A DNA stretch of 64,000 nucleotides from Desulfovibrio subterraneus (GCF_013340285.1 NZ_BLVO01000005.1:124001-188000), one strand, 5' to 3'; counted from the stretch's first letter, positions 8,066-17,327 are shown. Numbers and translations are program-made. The notes: a model not told the origin generated them from the sequence alone.

Positions 8066-10039
8066 ATGAATATCAATATACAGAATCTGACCAAGACCTA
8101 TGGCGGGCATGACCTGTTCGCCAACTTTTCGCTCGAGATACAGTCCGGCGTGCGCCTTTGTGTGTGCGGACCCAACGGCTGCGGCAAATCCACCCTGATC
8201 AAGCTCATCGCGGGTGTTACCTCCTCCGACGGGGGCAAGGTATCCATGCCCAAGGAATGCCGTCTGGGCTACGTGGCGCAGGAAATGGATGAGAACCTGC
8301 TGGAAACGCCCCTGCTCACATGGGTGCTGGAAGTGCTGCCCGACTGGAACGATTTCTGGGCGAAGTGGGAAGTAGCCACCGAGGCGGGCGACGAAAGCGC
8401 CCTGAAGACGCTGGGGGCGCGGCAGGCGGAGCTGGAGCAGATTTACGGGCATAATCCGGAGCATCGCGCCAAGACGGTGCTTTCCGGCCTCGGGTTTGCC
8501 GAGCGCAAGTGGCATATGTCCATCGGGCAGCTTTCCGGCGGCTGGCGTGAACGCGCCAAGCTGGCCCGTGTGCTCACCGCGGGGGCCGATGTGCTGCTGC
8601 TGGACGAACCCACCAACCACCTTGATCTGGAAGCTGTGGAATGGCTTGAGAATTTTCTGCTGGAATACACGGGCGTGCTGGTTTTCGTGGCGCATGACCG
8701 TGTGTTCATGGACAAGATAGGCACACACGTGCTGTATCTCGGCGCTTCCAAGCCCATGTTCCGCAAAGGCAACTTTACGCAGTTCCTTGCCCTGCAGGAT
8801 GAGATAGAAGCGCAGAAGGTGCGCGAGCAGCAGCGTCTGGCAGGCGAGATAGAGCGCAAGATGGACTTTGTGCGCCGCTTCAAGGCCAAGGCTTCCAAGG
8901 CGCGGCAGGCCGGTTCCAAGCAGAAGATGGCTGCCCGGCTGGAGAAGGAGCTTTCAAGCATTCAGGTGGAAGCCAAGCGCAGAACCCTTGCCTTCAAGTG
9001 GCCCGAGCCGGTGCAGGCGGACAAGACCGTGCTGAGTGTGGTGGGGCTGGACTACAGCTTTGACGACGGCACGCGACTGTGGCCGAACCTTGATTTTCAG
9101 CTGTATCGCGACATGCGTGTGGCGCTGGTCGGCCATAACGGCTGCGGCAAGTCCACGTTGCTCAAGCTCATTGCGGGCAGGCTGGAAAAGGACGGCGGCA
9201 ACGTGGTCATGGGTTCCAAGGTTCGCATGGGGTATTACAGCCAGCATCAGCTGGACATTCTGAACGCCTCCGGCACGGCGCTTGGCGAAATCCGCCGCCT
9301 GTCTGACCCGCGTACCACAGAAGAAGAACTCATGTCCGTGCTGGGTCTGTTCATGCTCGGGCAGAGCTTTTTCGACCGGCAGGTGAGCACGCTTTCCGGT
9401 GGCGAAAAGAGCCGTCTGCTGCTGGCCACGCTGTTCCTTTCGCGCAGCAACTTTCTGGTGCTGGACGAACCCACCAACCATCTTGATCTTGAATCGCGCG
9501 AAGCGCTGGTGGAAGCGCTGGATGCCTTTGACGGCACCATCTTCATGGTGGCGCATGACCGCTATCTGCTTTCTTCCGTGGCTGATCAGGTATGGTCGCT
9601 GGATGAGAACGGGTTTACTGTCTACGAATCCGGCTTCGAGGAATACGACAAGGCGCGTCGTCAGCTTGCGTCCGAGGCTGCCGGCAAGGATGCGGATGCA
9701 GCGCGTGGCGGTGGTTTGAGCCGTGATGAGCAGAAGCGCATCAAACGCCAGCAGGCGGAGTTGCGTAATACCATTTATAAGGAACTCAAGCCCAAGCAGG
9801 AAGCCTTTGCCAAGCTGGAAAAGGAATTTGAAGCCTCGCTGGAAGAGCAGGGCGAAGTGGAAGCCATGCTTGCTGATCCTGCCGTGTATGCCGATTCCGG
9901 CAAGGCGTCTGATCTGCTCAAGCGGTTTCATGCGCTGCAGGCCAAGGGTGAAGAGCTTATGGAAAAGATGGGTGAGCTTGAGGTGGTCATCAATGAGTTG
10001 GAGGCTCGCAAGGCCGCGCTTGTGGATGATGTTATTTAG
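8066..10039 (+). CDS. ABC-F family ATPase (ribosome-associated type)
   Basis: This 657-residue soluble protein has two ABC nucleotide-binding domains and no membrane segments. Domain 1 has Walker A GPNGCGKST, signature LSGGWRERAKLARVL and Walker B VLLLDEPTNHLD. Domain 2 has GHNGCGKST, LSGGEKSRLLLATLF and FLVLDEPTNHLD. A Lys/Arg-rich linker (RRFKAKASKARQAGSKQK) joins them, and a coiled-coil C-terminus (~570-650) follows. ABC-F proteins such as EttA, Uup and YheS act on ribosomes rather than in transport. The coiled-coil tail favours the Uup/YheS side, but the exact subfamily is not certain. It is divergent from flgF. Confidence 0.9.
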   Translation: MNINIQNLTKTYGGHDLFANFSLEIQSGVRLCVCGPNGCGKSTLIKLIAGVTSSDGGKVSMPKECRLGYVAQEMDENLLETPLLTWVLEVLPDWNDFWAKWEVATEAGDESALKTLGARQAELEQIYGHNPEHRAKTVLSGLGFAERKWHMSIGQLSGGWRERAKLARVLTAGADVLLLDEPTNHLDLEAVEWLENFLLEYTGVLVFVAHDRVFMDKIGTHVLYLGASKPMFRKGNFTQFLALQDEIEAQKVREQQRLAGEIERKMDFVRRFKAKASKARQAGSKQKMAARLEKELSSIQVEAKRRTLAFKWPEPVQADKTVLSVVGLDYSFDDGTRLWPNLDFQLYRDMRVALVGHNGCGKSTLLKLIAGRLEKDGGNVVMGSKVRMGYYSQHQLDILNASGTALGEIRRLSDPRTTEEELMSVLGLFMLGQSFFDRQVSTLSGGEKSRLLLATLFLSRSNFLVLDEPTNHLDLESREALVEALDAFDGTIFMVAHDRYLLSSVADQVWSLDENGFTVYESGFEEYDKARRQLASEAAGKDADAARGGGLSRDEQKRIKRQQAELRNTIYKELKPKQEAFAKLEKEFEASLEEQGEVEAMLADPAVYADSGKASDLLKRFHALQAKGEELMEKMGELEVVINELEARKAALVDDVI

Positions 10040-10522
10040 GGAAGGGGTGGGATGGAATTGCAAGGCTGGTTGGTTCTGTCTTGCATGAACATTCACCGAC
10101 TGCATTACGTTCAGGCTTGGACTTCCTTTTGCTGCCTTCAGCAGGACCAGAAGGGGCCTCAGCCGGGGCTTGCAGCCCCTTAGCAAGGCCCCCTCTGGAC
10201 TCCCCCTGCCTCGCCCCTGCTGTCCGTTGATCGGTGTTTCGTCCTGCCGTGGAAGCGAAGCGCTTCCAATCGGCACGAAGCGGTGGGCGTTTGGGGGTAA
10301 GCGGGCCCCTTGGTTTGGGGCTGGTGGTGCAATCAGTGGCAGATACTGCTTTTAGCGGGTGTAAGCTAGGTGAGTCGTGATTCATCCTGCGGGCCATTTG
10401 AATGTGTAGAGCATGCGGTGGCAAAGAGTCTGCGCCGATTGCATACAAGGTCCGGTGAAAATCCTGCCGAGAAAACCTTTCAAAAAACGAATTCGTCGTT
10501 ATCTTTACCCGATACTAAAGTC
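10040..10522 (+). other. Intergenic region, no convincing gene
   Basis: About 480 bp without a credible coding region. It contains short hairpins: GGGGC/GCCCC around 10157-10171 and GGAAGCG/CGCTTCC around 10251-10267. A weak minus-strand frame (10032-10448) is Pro/Ser/Arg/Lys-rich with no recognisable family and is not called. Promoter elements for the NUDIX gene presumably lie in the AT-richer last 60 bp. Confidence 0.5.
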
Positions 10523-10936
10523 ATGAAGCATATCACTGTCGTCGCCGGCATTGTCTGGAACAAAGGGCGTTTTCTCGCCGCAAAACGGCCGGAAGGCAAA
10601 CCGTTCGCAGGGTTCTGGGAATTTCCCGGCGGCAAGATAGAGCCGGGGGAATCTGCTGACCATGCGCTGGTGCGCGAATTTGCGGAGGAGATGAATATCA
10701 TCCCCACTGCATGGGAATACTGGCGCGAAGTGCGCCATGAATACCCGGAACTGACCGTGACGCTGCACTTCTTCCATATCACGGACTACAGCGGCGACCT
10801 GCTTCCGCTGGAAGGCCACGAGATTGGCTGGTTCACCCATGCGCAGGCCATGTCCATGCCCTTTCTGGAAGCGGACATAGCCATTGTGGACGACCTGCAA
10901 CACGTACAATACGCCGCACAGGCGCAGGAGGCATAA
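10523..10936 (+). CDS. NUDIX hydrolase, MutT-like (8-oxo-dGTP diphosphatase type)
   Basis: The 137-residue protein has a NUDIX box at about residues 36-58: GGKIEPGE, then seven residues, then REFAEEMNI. It matches GX5EX7REUXEEXGU except that Asn replaces the last Gly. FAGFWEFPGGKIE is the usual MutT text, which points to removal of oxidised dGTP or a related nucleotide. The ATG at 10523 starts at the family N-terminus (MKHITVVAGIV); the open frame upstream is ignored. The stop overlaps the next start (TAATG), so the two genes are coupled. Confidence 0.88.
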   Translation: MKHITVVAGIVWNKGRFLAAKRPEGKPFAGFWEFPGGKIEPGESADHALVREFAEEMNIIPTAWEYWREVRHEYPELTVTLHFFHITDYSGDLLPLEGHEIGWFTHAQAMSMPFLEADIAIVDDLQHVQYAAQAQEA

Positions 10937-11382
10937 TGAACGCCTTGTTTCTTATCGGGCTGGCGCTGCTGGCCGGAGCCACGCTCCCCACACAGGCAGG
11001 CATAAACGCACAGCTGCAACTGCACTGGGCAAAGCATCCCGCACTGGCTTCACTCGTTTCCTTTTCTGTCGGCACGGCGGCGCTCGTTGCCTACTGCGTT
11101 GCCGCCCGCGTTCCGTTTCCGTCCCTTGCGGGGTCTACCACCCAGTGGTGGCACTGGATAGGCGGGCTGCTCGGTGCCGTGTTCGTGACCGTGGTCACCT
11201 TTCTTGCTCCGCGTCTCGGCGCGGCAACCATGGTGGGGCTTGTCATTGCAGGGCAGATGATCGCCTCGGTGAGCCTCGACCATTTTGGCTTGCTGGGCTA
11301 TGCGGAGCGCCCGCTTTCCATGATGCGGTTTGTAGGGGTGGCCTTGCTTGTGTGCGGGGTGGTTCTCATCCGCCGTTTCTGA
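10936..11382 (+). CDS. DMT-family small membrane protein (YdcZ/DUF606 type)
   Basis: At 148 residues this is mostly hydrophobic, with about five membrane segments. It starts with a GATLPTQAGINAQL motif typical of the DUF606/YdcZ branch of drug/metabolite transporters, and repeats of Gly-rich helices (LLGAVFVTVVTFLAPRLGAA) support this. Proteins of this size usually work as dimers or inverted pairs; the substrate is unknown. It overlaps the NUDIX gene by 1 nt and so shares its transcript. Confidence 0.8.
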   Translation: MNALFLIGLALLAGATLPTQAGINAQLQLHWAKHPALASLVSFSVGTAALVAYCVAARVPFPSLAGSTTQWWHWIGGLLGAVFVTVVTFLAPRLGAATMVGLVIAGQMIASVSLDHFGLLGYAERPLSMMRFVGVALLVCGVVLIRRF

Positions 11383-11440
11383 TGTCCATGTATGTGCGGC
11401 GATGGAAAAAACAGGCATTTCCAGTGCTGCGGGGGTATCA

Positions 11441-11468
11441 TTGACATTGTCTTTGCCGTCGCTATGGC
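11441..11468 (+). promoter_or_regulatory. Candidate sigma-70 promoter for the hemerythrin gene
   Basis: A perfect -35 TTGACA at 11441-11446 is followed 16 nt later by TATGGC at 11463-11468. The start would lie ~70 nt before the hemerythrin ATG. The -10 is only a partial match. Confidence 0.4.
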
Positions 11469-11546
11469 CTATGCTGTACGATGCTGTCGCGCATGGATCT
11501 CCCTTCGGAGAGGCCCGCATAATACCGTCAGTGCCAAGGAGAATGT

Positions 11547-11960
11547 ATGGGGACGTTTGAATGGACGCCGGAAATGAGCGTGGGCGTGAAGGAAATCGAC
11601 GAGCAGCATGCGGAACTGACCGGGATCATCAATTCCCTGTACTACGCGTATATGGACGGCAAGGACCACGAGATTCTGGCCGACCTCATCAACAAGGTGA
11701 ACGACTACGCCCAGAAGCACTTTGCCACCGAACGCAGGTACATGGCTCCGTATGTTGATGATATGCCCAATTATGATGAGCACATGCAGCAGCATAGAGA
11801 ATTTTTTACCACCGGTGTGAACTTTCTGCTGGAGTATCTGGATAAGGGTACCGGCATCACTCCGGAGTTGCTTGATTACCTGACGGATTGGTGGTTCAGG
11901 CACATCAATGGTACGGACAAGATCATGGGCGCCCTGCTCAAGTCAAAGGGCGTGGTTTAG
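11547..11960 (+). CDS. Bacteriohemerythrin
   Basis: This is a single-domain, 137-residue hemerythrin that binds O2 at a non-haem di-iron site. All seven expected ligands are visible: H21, H58 and E62 (HxxxE), H79 and H83 (HxxxH), H119 and D124 (HxxxxD). The start MGTFEWTPEMSVGVKEIDEQH is typical. In sulfate reducers such proteins are thought to buffer or deliver O2, or sense it when fused to chemoreceptors; this one is stand-alone and cytoplasmic. It has its own AAGGAG site and a separate promoter candidate. Confidence 0.95.
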   Translation: MGTFEWTPEMSVGVKEIDEQHAELTGIINSLYYAYMDGKDHEILADLINKVNDYAQKHFATERRYMAPYVDDMPNYDEHMQQHREFFTTGVNFLLEYLDKGTGITPELLDYLTDWWFRHINGTDKIMGALLKSKGVV

Positions 11961-12145
11961 TCCGGCACGAATTTCAGGTTTGTCCGTTTGGCGGCGGACA
12001 GGCCGGTGAGCCGCAAGGTGGCCCTGCGGCGTGTTTTCGACGTTGGCCGGAGTTGGCGGACTCTGGCAGCGAAAAGGCAAGGGATGCGGGAATGTCCGAC
12101 ATTCCGAGGTTAGTGATTTGAGTGCGATCAAGGAGATATGATCCA

Positions 12146-13192
12146 ATGAGCAAAGAAAAGTTGGTCGTGGCCGTTGTCGGCGCGACAGGTGCCGTGGGCC
12201 GTGAAATGCTGAAGACGCTTGAGCAGCGCGCGTTTCCTGCTCACAAGGTTATTGCCCTTGCCTCTGCCCGTTCTGCGGGTACCCGGGTTCCCTTCAACGG
12301 TACCGAACTGACCGTGCAGGAACTCACTGAAGAATCCTTTGAAGGCGTTGATATCGCCATCTTTTCCGCCGGTGGTTCCACCTCTGAAAAATTTGCGCCC
12401 TTTGCCGCCAAGGCCGGTTGCGTGGTTGTGGACAACTCCAGCGCATGGCGCATGGACAAGCGTTGCCCGCTGGTCGTGCCTGAAGTGAACCCGCAGGATC
12501 TGGAGTGGCACAACGGTATCATTGCCAACCCCAACTGTTCCACCATCCAGATGGTTGTGGCGCTCAAGCCCCTGCACGATGCCGCAAAGATCAAGCGCGT
12601 TGTGGTCTCCACCTATCAGGCGGTTTCCGGCACCGGCCAGAAGGCCATTGACGAGCTGGAAAGCCAGGTTCGTCAGCTGTTCAACATGCAGCAGCCCGAA
12701 CCCAAGGTGTATCCCTATCAGATCGCGTTCAACGCGCTGCCGCACATCGATGTCTTCCTTGATAACGACTACACCAAGGAAGAAATGAAGATGGTTCACG
12801 AAACCGTGAAGATCATGGGCGACGAGAGCATCAAGGTTACTGCCACTGCAGTGCGCATTCCCGTGTTCTACGGTCACAGCGAATCCGTGAACATTGAAAC
12901 GGAAAAGAAGCTCACTCCCGCGCAGGCTCGCGCCATCCTGACGCAGGCGCCCGGCATTACCGTGCTGGATAACCCCAAGGAAAAGATCTACCCCATGGCC
13001 ATTGAAGCCACGGGTGAAGATGCCACTTTCGTGGGCCGTATCCGCGAAGACGAAACCATTGAAAACGGCCTGAACATGTGGGTAGTTGCCGACAACATCC
13101 GCAAGGGTGCCGCACTGAACGCCGTGCAGATCGCTGAAATGCTCATCGAGCGCGACCTGCTGGGCGTGAAGGACACCACCGTTTTCCAGTAA
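12146..13192 (+). CDS. asd: Aspartate-semialdehyde dehydrogenase
   Basis: The enzyme reduces aspartyl-4-phosphate to aspartate semialdehyde with NADPH, feeding lysine/diaminopimelate, threonine and methionine synthesis. The 348-residue protein has the N-terminal Rossmann motif VGATGAVGRE (residues 11-20). Its catalytic cysteine is in ANPNCSTIQM (C131), and the substrate-binding AVRIPVFYGHSE follows. An AAGGAG site sits 11 nt before the ATG at 12146, so an in-frame upstream ATG at 12122 is not used. The aminotransferase gene follows 22 nt later and is probably co-transcribed. Confidence 0.96.
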   Translation: MSKEKLVVAVVGATGAVGREMLKTLEQRAFPAHKVIALASARSAGTRVPFNGTELTVQELTEESFEGVDIAIFSAGGSTSEKFAPFAAKAGCVVVDNSSAWRMDKRCPLVVPEVNPQDLEWHNGIIANPNCSTIQMVVALKPLHDAAKIKRVVVSTYQAVSGTGQKAIDELESQVRQLFNMQQPEPKVYPYQIAFNALPHIDVFLDNDYTKEEMKMVHETVKIMGDESIKVTATAVRIPVFYGHSESVNIETEKKLTPAQARAILTQAPGITVLDNPKEKIYPMAIEATGEDATFVGRIREDETIENGLNMWVVADNIRKGAALNAVQIAEMLIERDLLGVKDTTVFQ

Positions 13193-13214
13193 GCATGTAA
13201 CAACAGGAAGCACC

Positions 13215-14165
13215 GTGATACCTGTTTGTGAAACCGAAGAATATATGCAGAAGCTCCTGTCCGCCCGCCGCGCGGGCGAACAGGGGGTTCTTGCCTTTTA
13301 TGAGCACCGCATAGGCTGCATATGCAGGAACCCGCGCCTGATGGTGCTGCCCATGGATGACCACCTTGCCCATCGCGGCGACGGCATCTTTGAAAGCATC
13401 AAGTGGGAAGGCGGCCGCATCTACCAGCTCGACGCGCATGTCGAGCGTATGAAGCGCTCTGCCAAGGGACTGTATCTGGCTCCGCCCTGCACATGGGAAC
13501 GGCTGCGCGAAATTGCCATTGAAGTGGCACGCGCTGCTGAAACGGAAGACGGCATGCTGCGTATCCTTGTGGGGCGCGGTCCGGGCGGTTTCGGCATTGA
13601 TCCTGCCGAGTGCCCCGTCTCCAGCCTGTATGTGGTGGCGTATCGCTTCAAGCCGCTGCCCGCCGCGTTTTACGAAACCGGAGTTACGGCGTTCCGCTCC
13701 TCCATTCCGGCCAAGCCGGGCTATATGGCGAGAATGAAGAACGCCAACTATATCCCCAACGTGCTCATGCGGCGCGAGGCGACGGAACGCGGTTTGAACG
13801 TGCCTTTGAGTTTTGACGACAATGATTTCCTTGCCGAAGGTGCCACCGAGAACGTGGCGCTGGTTGATCAGGACGGAACGCTGGTCATTCCCGAATTCAC
13901 CAACGCGCTGACGGGTACCACCATCATGCGTGCGGTGGATCTGGTGAAGGACGAGATGCCCGTTGTGTTCAAGCGTGTGCGTGAAGACGATCTGTACCGC
14001 GCCCGCGAGGTCATGATAATGGGTACCACGGGCGACTGCGTGAGCATTGTCCGCTTCGAGGGCCAGCCCATCCATGATGTGCGTCCGGGACCGGTGGCAA
14101 AGCGGATTCGGGCGCTGCTGCGCGAGGATATTGTGGCAAGCGGTGTCCCTGTTTCTCAGGATTGA
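13215..14165 (+). CDS. Class IV PLP-dependent aminotransferase
   Basis: This 316-residue protein belongs to the branched-chain aminotransferase / D-amino-acid aminotransferase / aminodeoxychorismate lyase fold. Visible marks are DDHLAHRGDGIFESIKWEGG near the N-terminus, a candidate PLP lysine in the ARMKNANYIPNVL segment, and AEGATENVALV, where the conserved Glu binds the PLP ring nitrogen. The substrate cannot be told from sequence alone. It starts with GTG at 13215 after AGGAAG and follows asd closely, so an amino-acid role is likely. Confidence 0.85.
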   Translation: MIPVCETEEYMQKLLSARRAGEQGVLAFYEHRIGCICRNPRLMVLPMDDHLAHRGDGIFESIKWEGGRIYQLDAHVERMKRSAKGLYLAPPCTWERLREIAIEVARAAETEDGMLRILVGRGPGGFGIDPAECPVSSLYVVAYRFKPLPAAFYETGVTAFRSSIPAKPGYMARMKNANYIPNVLMRREATERGLNVPLSFDDNDFLAEGATENVALVDQDGTLVIPEFTNALTGTTIMRAVDLVKDEMPVVFKRVREDDLYRAREVMIMGTTGDCVSIVRFEGQPIHDVRPGPVAKRIRALLREDIVASGVPVSQD

Positions 14166-14284
14166 TGCGACAGGATTTATGCTGCCAGCTGCTGACAGTC
14201 TATGTTGGCAGTATCGATTCCGGCAGAATTGACTCCGGCCGCTGCGGCACCGCGCCGCAGGCCGATACATGATGAATATGGTCC

Positions 14285-14305
14285 GGCACCGGTAATCCCG
14301 GTGCC
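14285..14305 (+). terminator. Hairpin after the aminotransferase gene
   Basis: Perfect 8-bp stem GGCACCGG / CCGGTGCC with a 5-nt loop, followed by a modest T-containing stretch. It lies between two same-strand genes and probably weakens read-through. There is no strong U tract. Confidence 0.4.
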
Positions 14306-14334
14306 GTATCTACCTTTAGGAACACAGAGTTCTG

Positions 14335-15396
14335 ATGCACATATTGTTGCTTGATCTCGGCAGGGAGATGCGCGGCGGCCAGTGGCAGGTATATTACCTT
14401 GCCCGTGCGCTGGGTGCTGCCGAAGGCTTTGAGCCCATAATTGCCGCACCTGCGCAGGCTCCGTTGCTCAAACATGCTGCGGAGCTTGAAGGCGTGCGCG
14501 TGCTGCCCCTCTCCGGCGGCAGGGAGTGGGACCCGCGCAACCTGCATGCCATCCGCAAGCTGGTGCACAGGGAAGGCGTTCGCATTCTGCATTCCCACTG
14601 TGCCAAGAGTGCAGCCCTTGCCGCCATGTGCAAGAAGCTGTGGGGCGACAAGGTGGTAGTTGTGCATTCGCGCCGCGTCTCCTATCCGCTCAAGACCGGC
14701 TGGCGCGGCAGCAAGTATCTGCGGGCAGAGGCCGTTGTGGGGGTGAGTCAGGAAATTTCCAACGTTCTCGTCGCCTCGGGCATGCCAGCGGTCAAGGTGC
14801 ATACCATCCACTCCGGCATCGACTGCGCCCGCTATACCCGCAAGCGCAACCGTGGCGACGGCCGCATGGTCATAGGCATGGTGGGGGCGTTTACCGGGCA
14901 GAAGGGACATGAAGTGCTTATACGCGCCATGGCCGAGCTGCAGAACATGGACGGCCTGCCGCCATGGGAAGTCCGCCTGATAGGGGCGGGCGAGCTGTTC
15001 AATACCGTTGCGGTTCTGGCTGGTCAGCTGGGAGTGGATTCCCGTCTTGCCATGCTGGGCTGGCAGGACAGCCGTGAATTTCTGCCGGATTTCGACATTC
15101 TCGCTGTTCCTTCGGTGGACGGGGAGGGTTCTTCCGGCACCATCAAGGAAGGCTGGTGTACCGGCCTGCCCGTGATTACCTCGGACCTGCCCTCGAATCT
15201 TGAGCTGGTTCAGGACGGCGTGAACGGACTTGTGTTCCCCAACCGTGACCACGAAGCGCTGGCCCGTTGCCTGCACAGGGTGATGACGGGCAGGGCGCTT
15301 GCACAAACGCTGGTGGACGCCGGTCACGGCTCTGCGACTGAATTTTCGGATACGCGCATGGCGCAGGCATATATGGCCCTGTACGGCACGCTCTAA
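14335..15396 (+). CDS. Glycosyltransferase family 4-type (GT-B)
   Basis: At 353 residues this is a retaining GT-B glycosyltransferase. The N-terminal domain shows an acceptor-side DLGREMRGGQWQVYYLA; the C-terminal domain has GMVGAFTGQKGHEVLIRA and the nucleotide-sugar motif VPSVDGEGSSGTIKEGW, the expected E-x7-E. It probably adds a sugar to lipopolysaccharide or another surface glycan, but donor and acceptor are unknown. It stands alone, with a terminator hairpin after it. Confidence 0.87.
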   Translation: MHILLLDLGREMRGGQWQVYYLARALGAAEGFEPIIAAPAQAPLLKHAAELEGVRVLPLSGGREWDPRNLHAIRKLVHREGVRILHSHCAKSAALAAMCKKLWGDKVVVVHSRRVSYPLKTGWRGSKYLRAEAVVGVSQEISNVLVASGMPAVKVHTIHSGIDCARYTRKRNRGDGRMVIGMVGAFTGQKGHEVLIRAMAELQNMDGLPPWEVRLIGAGELFNTVAVLAGQLGVDSRLAMLGWQDSREFLPDFDILAVPSVDGEGSSGTIKEGWCTGLPVITSDLPSNLELVQDGVNGLVFPNRDHEALARCLHRVMTGRALAQTLVDAGHGSATEFSDTRMAQAYMALYGTL

Positions 15397-15437
15397 CGGA
15401 GCAATGTTTGCAACGTGCCGGACGGTACGCAATTTCA

Positions 15438-15466
15438 GGCCGGTACCGTATGGTATCGGCCTTTTT
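15438..15466 (+). terminator. Rho-independent terminator after the glycosyltransferase
   Basis: A 10-bp stem GGCCGGTACC / GGTATCGGCC (one G-U pair) with a 4-nt loop is followed directly by TTTTT. It lies 42 nt after the glycosyltransferase stop and upstream of the PhzF-family ATG. Confidence 0.8.
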
Positions 15467-15501
15467 CAGACCGGCTGTTGTGCCGGTTACAGGAGAGCGA
15501 C

Positions 15502-16485
15502 ATGGAAGTAACCGTACTGCTGGTTGATGCCTTTACCGAAACCGTGGGCAAGGGCAACCGCGCAGGGGTGGTGCTGGAAGCGGAAAAACTGGATGCCGCG
15601 CAGATGCAGGCCATTGCCGCCCATGTGGGGGCTTCCGAAACAGCGTTTCTGTTGCCGCCGCCTGCTGCGGATACTGTGCAGGGGGGCGTTCCCTTTGATT
15701 TTGGCGGCATGTTCATGCCGGATGCCGCTGACATGCTCGTGCGCTTTTTTACTCCGACCATGGAAGTGCCTGTGTGCGGACACGCCACCATTGCCACGCA
15801 TTTTGCCCTTGCCGGAGAAAAGGGCATACGCGAGGCGAATCATGCCATGGAAACAGGAGCAGGGCGTATGCCTGTTCTGATAGGTACCGACGAGCTCGGC
15901 AACCCTGAAGTGACCATGACACTGGGCGAGCCACAGCTCGGCAGAGAGCTGGATGCCGTGGATAAGGCAGCCATAGCCGCAGCGCTGGGCATTCCGGTGG
16001 GCATGATTAGGTCCGACCTGCCCACCCAGTATGTTTCCACCGGTTCGCAGGCGATCATCATGCCGCTCAGGGATGCTGAAGCGCTGCATGGTATGCGGCC
16101 TGATTTTGCCGCTCTGGGGGCATTGGCACCGCGTCTCGGCTGCGCCATGCTCTATGTCTTTGCGGAGGCTGGCGATGATGTTCCCTACCGCATAGACGGC
16201 CGCATGTTCTGCCCGGCAGAAGGCATTGATGAAGATCCTGTTACCGGCACGGCCAACGGTCCTGCCGGTGTCTATCTGGCTGCGCACGGCATGCTGCCCG
16301 ATGAGGACACGGTAACGTTCACCGCACGGCAGGGCTATGCCATGGGCAAGGAAGGCTTTGTGGAGGTCACGGTGTACCGCTTCAGCGGTTCCGTGGTGGC
16401 TGTGCAGATTGCGGGCAAGGCTGTGCGGGCAGGAAAACTGCGTCTGCGGGTGAGTCCGGAAGGGACGATAACTCCGCTTCCCTAG
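15502..16485 (+). CDS. PhzF-family isomerase-like protein
   Basis: The 327-residue protein has the two-lobed PhzF/diaminopimelate-epimerase fold. It starts with VDAFTETVGKGNRAGVVLEA, has the proposed catalytic Glu in GASETAFL (E46), a VCGHATIATHF loop, and DPVTGTANGPAGVYL in the second lobe. Most members outside phenazine operons have no assigned substrate, and no phenazine genes are nearby. The ATG at 15502 follows AGGAGAG; the upstream in-frame extension crosses the preceding terminator and is rejected. Confidence 0.88.
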   Translation: MEVTVLLVDAFTETVGKGNRAGVVLEAEKLDAAQMQAIAAHVGASETAFLLPPPAADTVQGGVPFDFGGMFMPDAADMLVRFFTPTMEVPVCGHATIATHFALAGEKGIREANHAMETGAGRMPVLIGTDELGNPEVTMTLGEPQLGRELDAVDKAAIAAALGIPVGMIRSDLPTQYVSTGSQAIIMPLRDAEALHGMRPDFAALGALAPRLGCAMLYVFAEAGDDVPYRIDGRMFCPAEGIDEDPVTGTANGPAGVYLAAHGMLPDEDTVTFTARQGYAMGKEGFVEVTVYRFSGSVVAVQIAGKAVRAGKLRLRVSPEGTITPLP

Positions 16486-16507
16486 TCCGGTTCCCCGTAC
16501 ACCGGAC
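16485..16507 (+). terminator. Hairpin between convergent genes
   Basis: Stem GTCCGGT / ACCGGAC (7 bp) with a 9-nt loop starts at the phzF-like stop codon. It lacks a U tract, but its place between two convergent genes fits transcript ends. Confidence 0.35.
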
Positions 16508-16526
16508 AGGCTGCGGGGGATGTGAA

Positions 16527-17327
16527 TTACGGTTGTTGCAGGGTGATGGCGCTGGCGAGAGCGTTGTCACCCTTTCTGTTTTCCAGATGCAGGGTAATGT
16601 GCCTAAGCTGCGAAACTGCCGGATGCATTGCGCCCGTAATGCCGGTCATGTCAGTCATGTCGGTTGTGCTGGTCGTGCCGGTTCTGCCGGGGCTGTCCGT
16701 AGTATCAGGCCTGCTAGCCCTGAGCGTCCTGCTTGTTCCGGTTGCCCCCGCAGTGTGGACGGCAGGTGGTTTCTGCTTGTGTCCCGCCTTGTGGTGCATG
16801 TGCTCATCAGGTTGTGCACCGAGGCCTATGCCGGAAAGCATTTCAGGATGAGGGCCGATTGCAGCCCTGATGTGATTGGTGGCGTCCAGTGCTCCGGCAA
16901 GGGCATCCACAAAGCCCTTGTCGAAAGAGAGAATGTGTACCCGTTCGGGAAAGCGCATTCTGCCGAGCGACTGGGCCAGCAGCAGGGCATCCCGCTGTGT
17001 CCGCCGCAGGATGATGAAGGGAACGTGCGCGCCTACCTTTTGTGCCACCCTGTCAATCTTGCGCACCGCTATGTTGCCGCAGTCTATCCACAGGCGCAGC
17101 CTGCCTTCGGCATCCAGCGACACGAGGTCCGGCTTGTAGTGCCAGCCTATGCCTTCTTCAATGCGCGGTTCATATTCCATGAACAGCAGATACCCGAGCA
17201 CCTTCAGTGCAATGTGCCACGTCACTTCGCCGGGGGCTGCGCGGAGTACCAGTTTTGTGCGCATTTCTAATGCGTCCGGTGCATCAGGAGCAAGCAGTTT
17301 GCGGGTGATGTTCAGGGTGTATTTCAT
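16527..17327 (-). CDS. YaeQ-like protein with C-terminal repeat-rich tail
   Basis: The first ~170 residues resemble the YaeQ family (PD-(D/E)XK nuclease-like fold): an N-terminal beta strand MKYTLNITRKL, then MRTKLVLRAAPGE, a LGYLLFMEYEPRIEEG helix, and KPDLVSLD with LRLWIDCGNI holding candidate acidic residues. The family's molecular role is unclear; some members affect transcription elongation or act as nuclease-like folds. The remaining ~90 residues are low-complexity, rich in Thr, Met, Gly and Asp, and come from ~9-bp DNA repeats around 16640-16700. At 266 aa it is much longer than ordinary YaeQ (~180). Confidence 0.6.
   Translation of the reverse strand: MKYTLNITRKLLAPDAPDALEMRTKLVLRAAPGEVTWHIALKVLGYLLFMEYEPRIEEGIGWHYKPDLVSLDAEGRLRLWIDCGNIAVRKIDRVAQKVGAHVPFIILRRTQRDALLLAQSLGRMRFPERVHILSFDKGFVDALAGALDATNHIRAAIGPHPEMLSGIGLGAQPDEHMHHKAGHKQKPPAVHTAGATGTSRTLRASRPDTTDSPGRTGTTSTTDMTDMTGITGAMHPAVSQLRHITLHLENRKGDNALASAITLQQP

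Noticed and set aside
10032-10448. 138-codon minus-strand open frame downstream of the ABC-F gene
   Set aside because: It is Pro/Ser/Arg-rich with no ribosome binding site or family, and overlaps the ABC-F 3' end.
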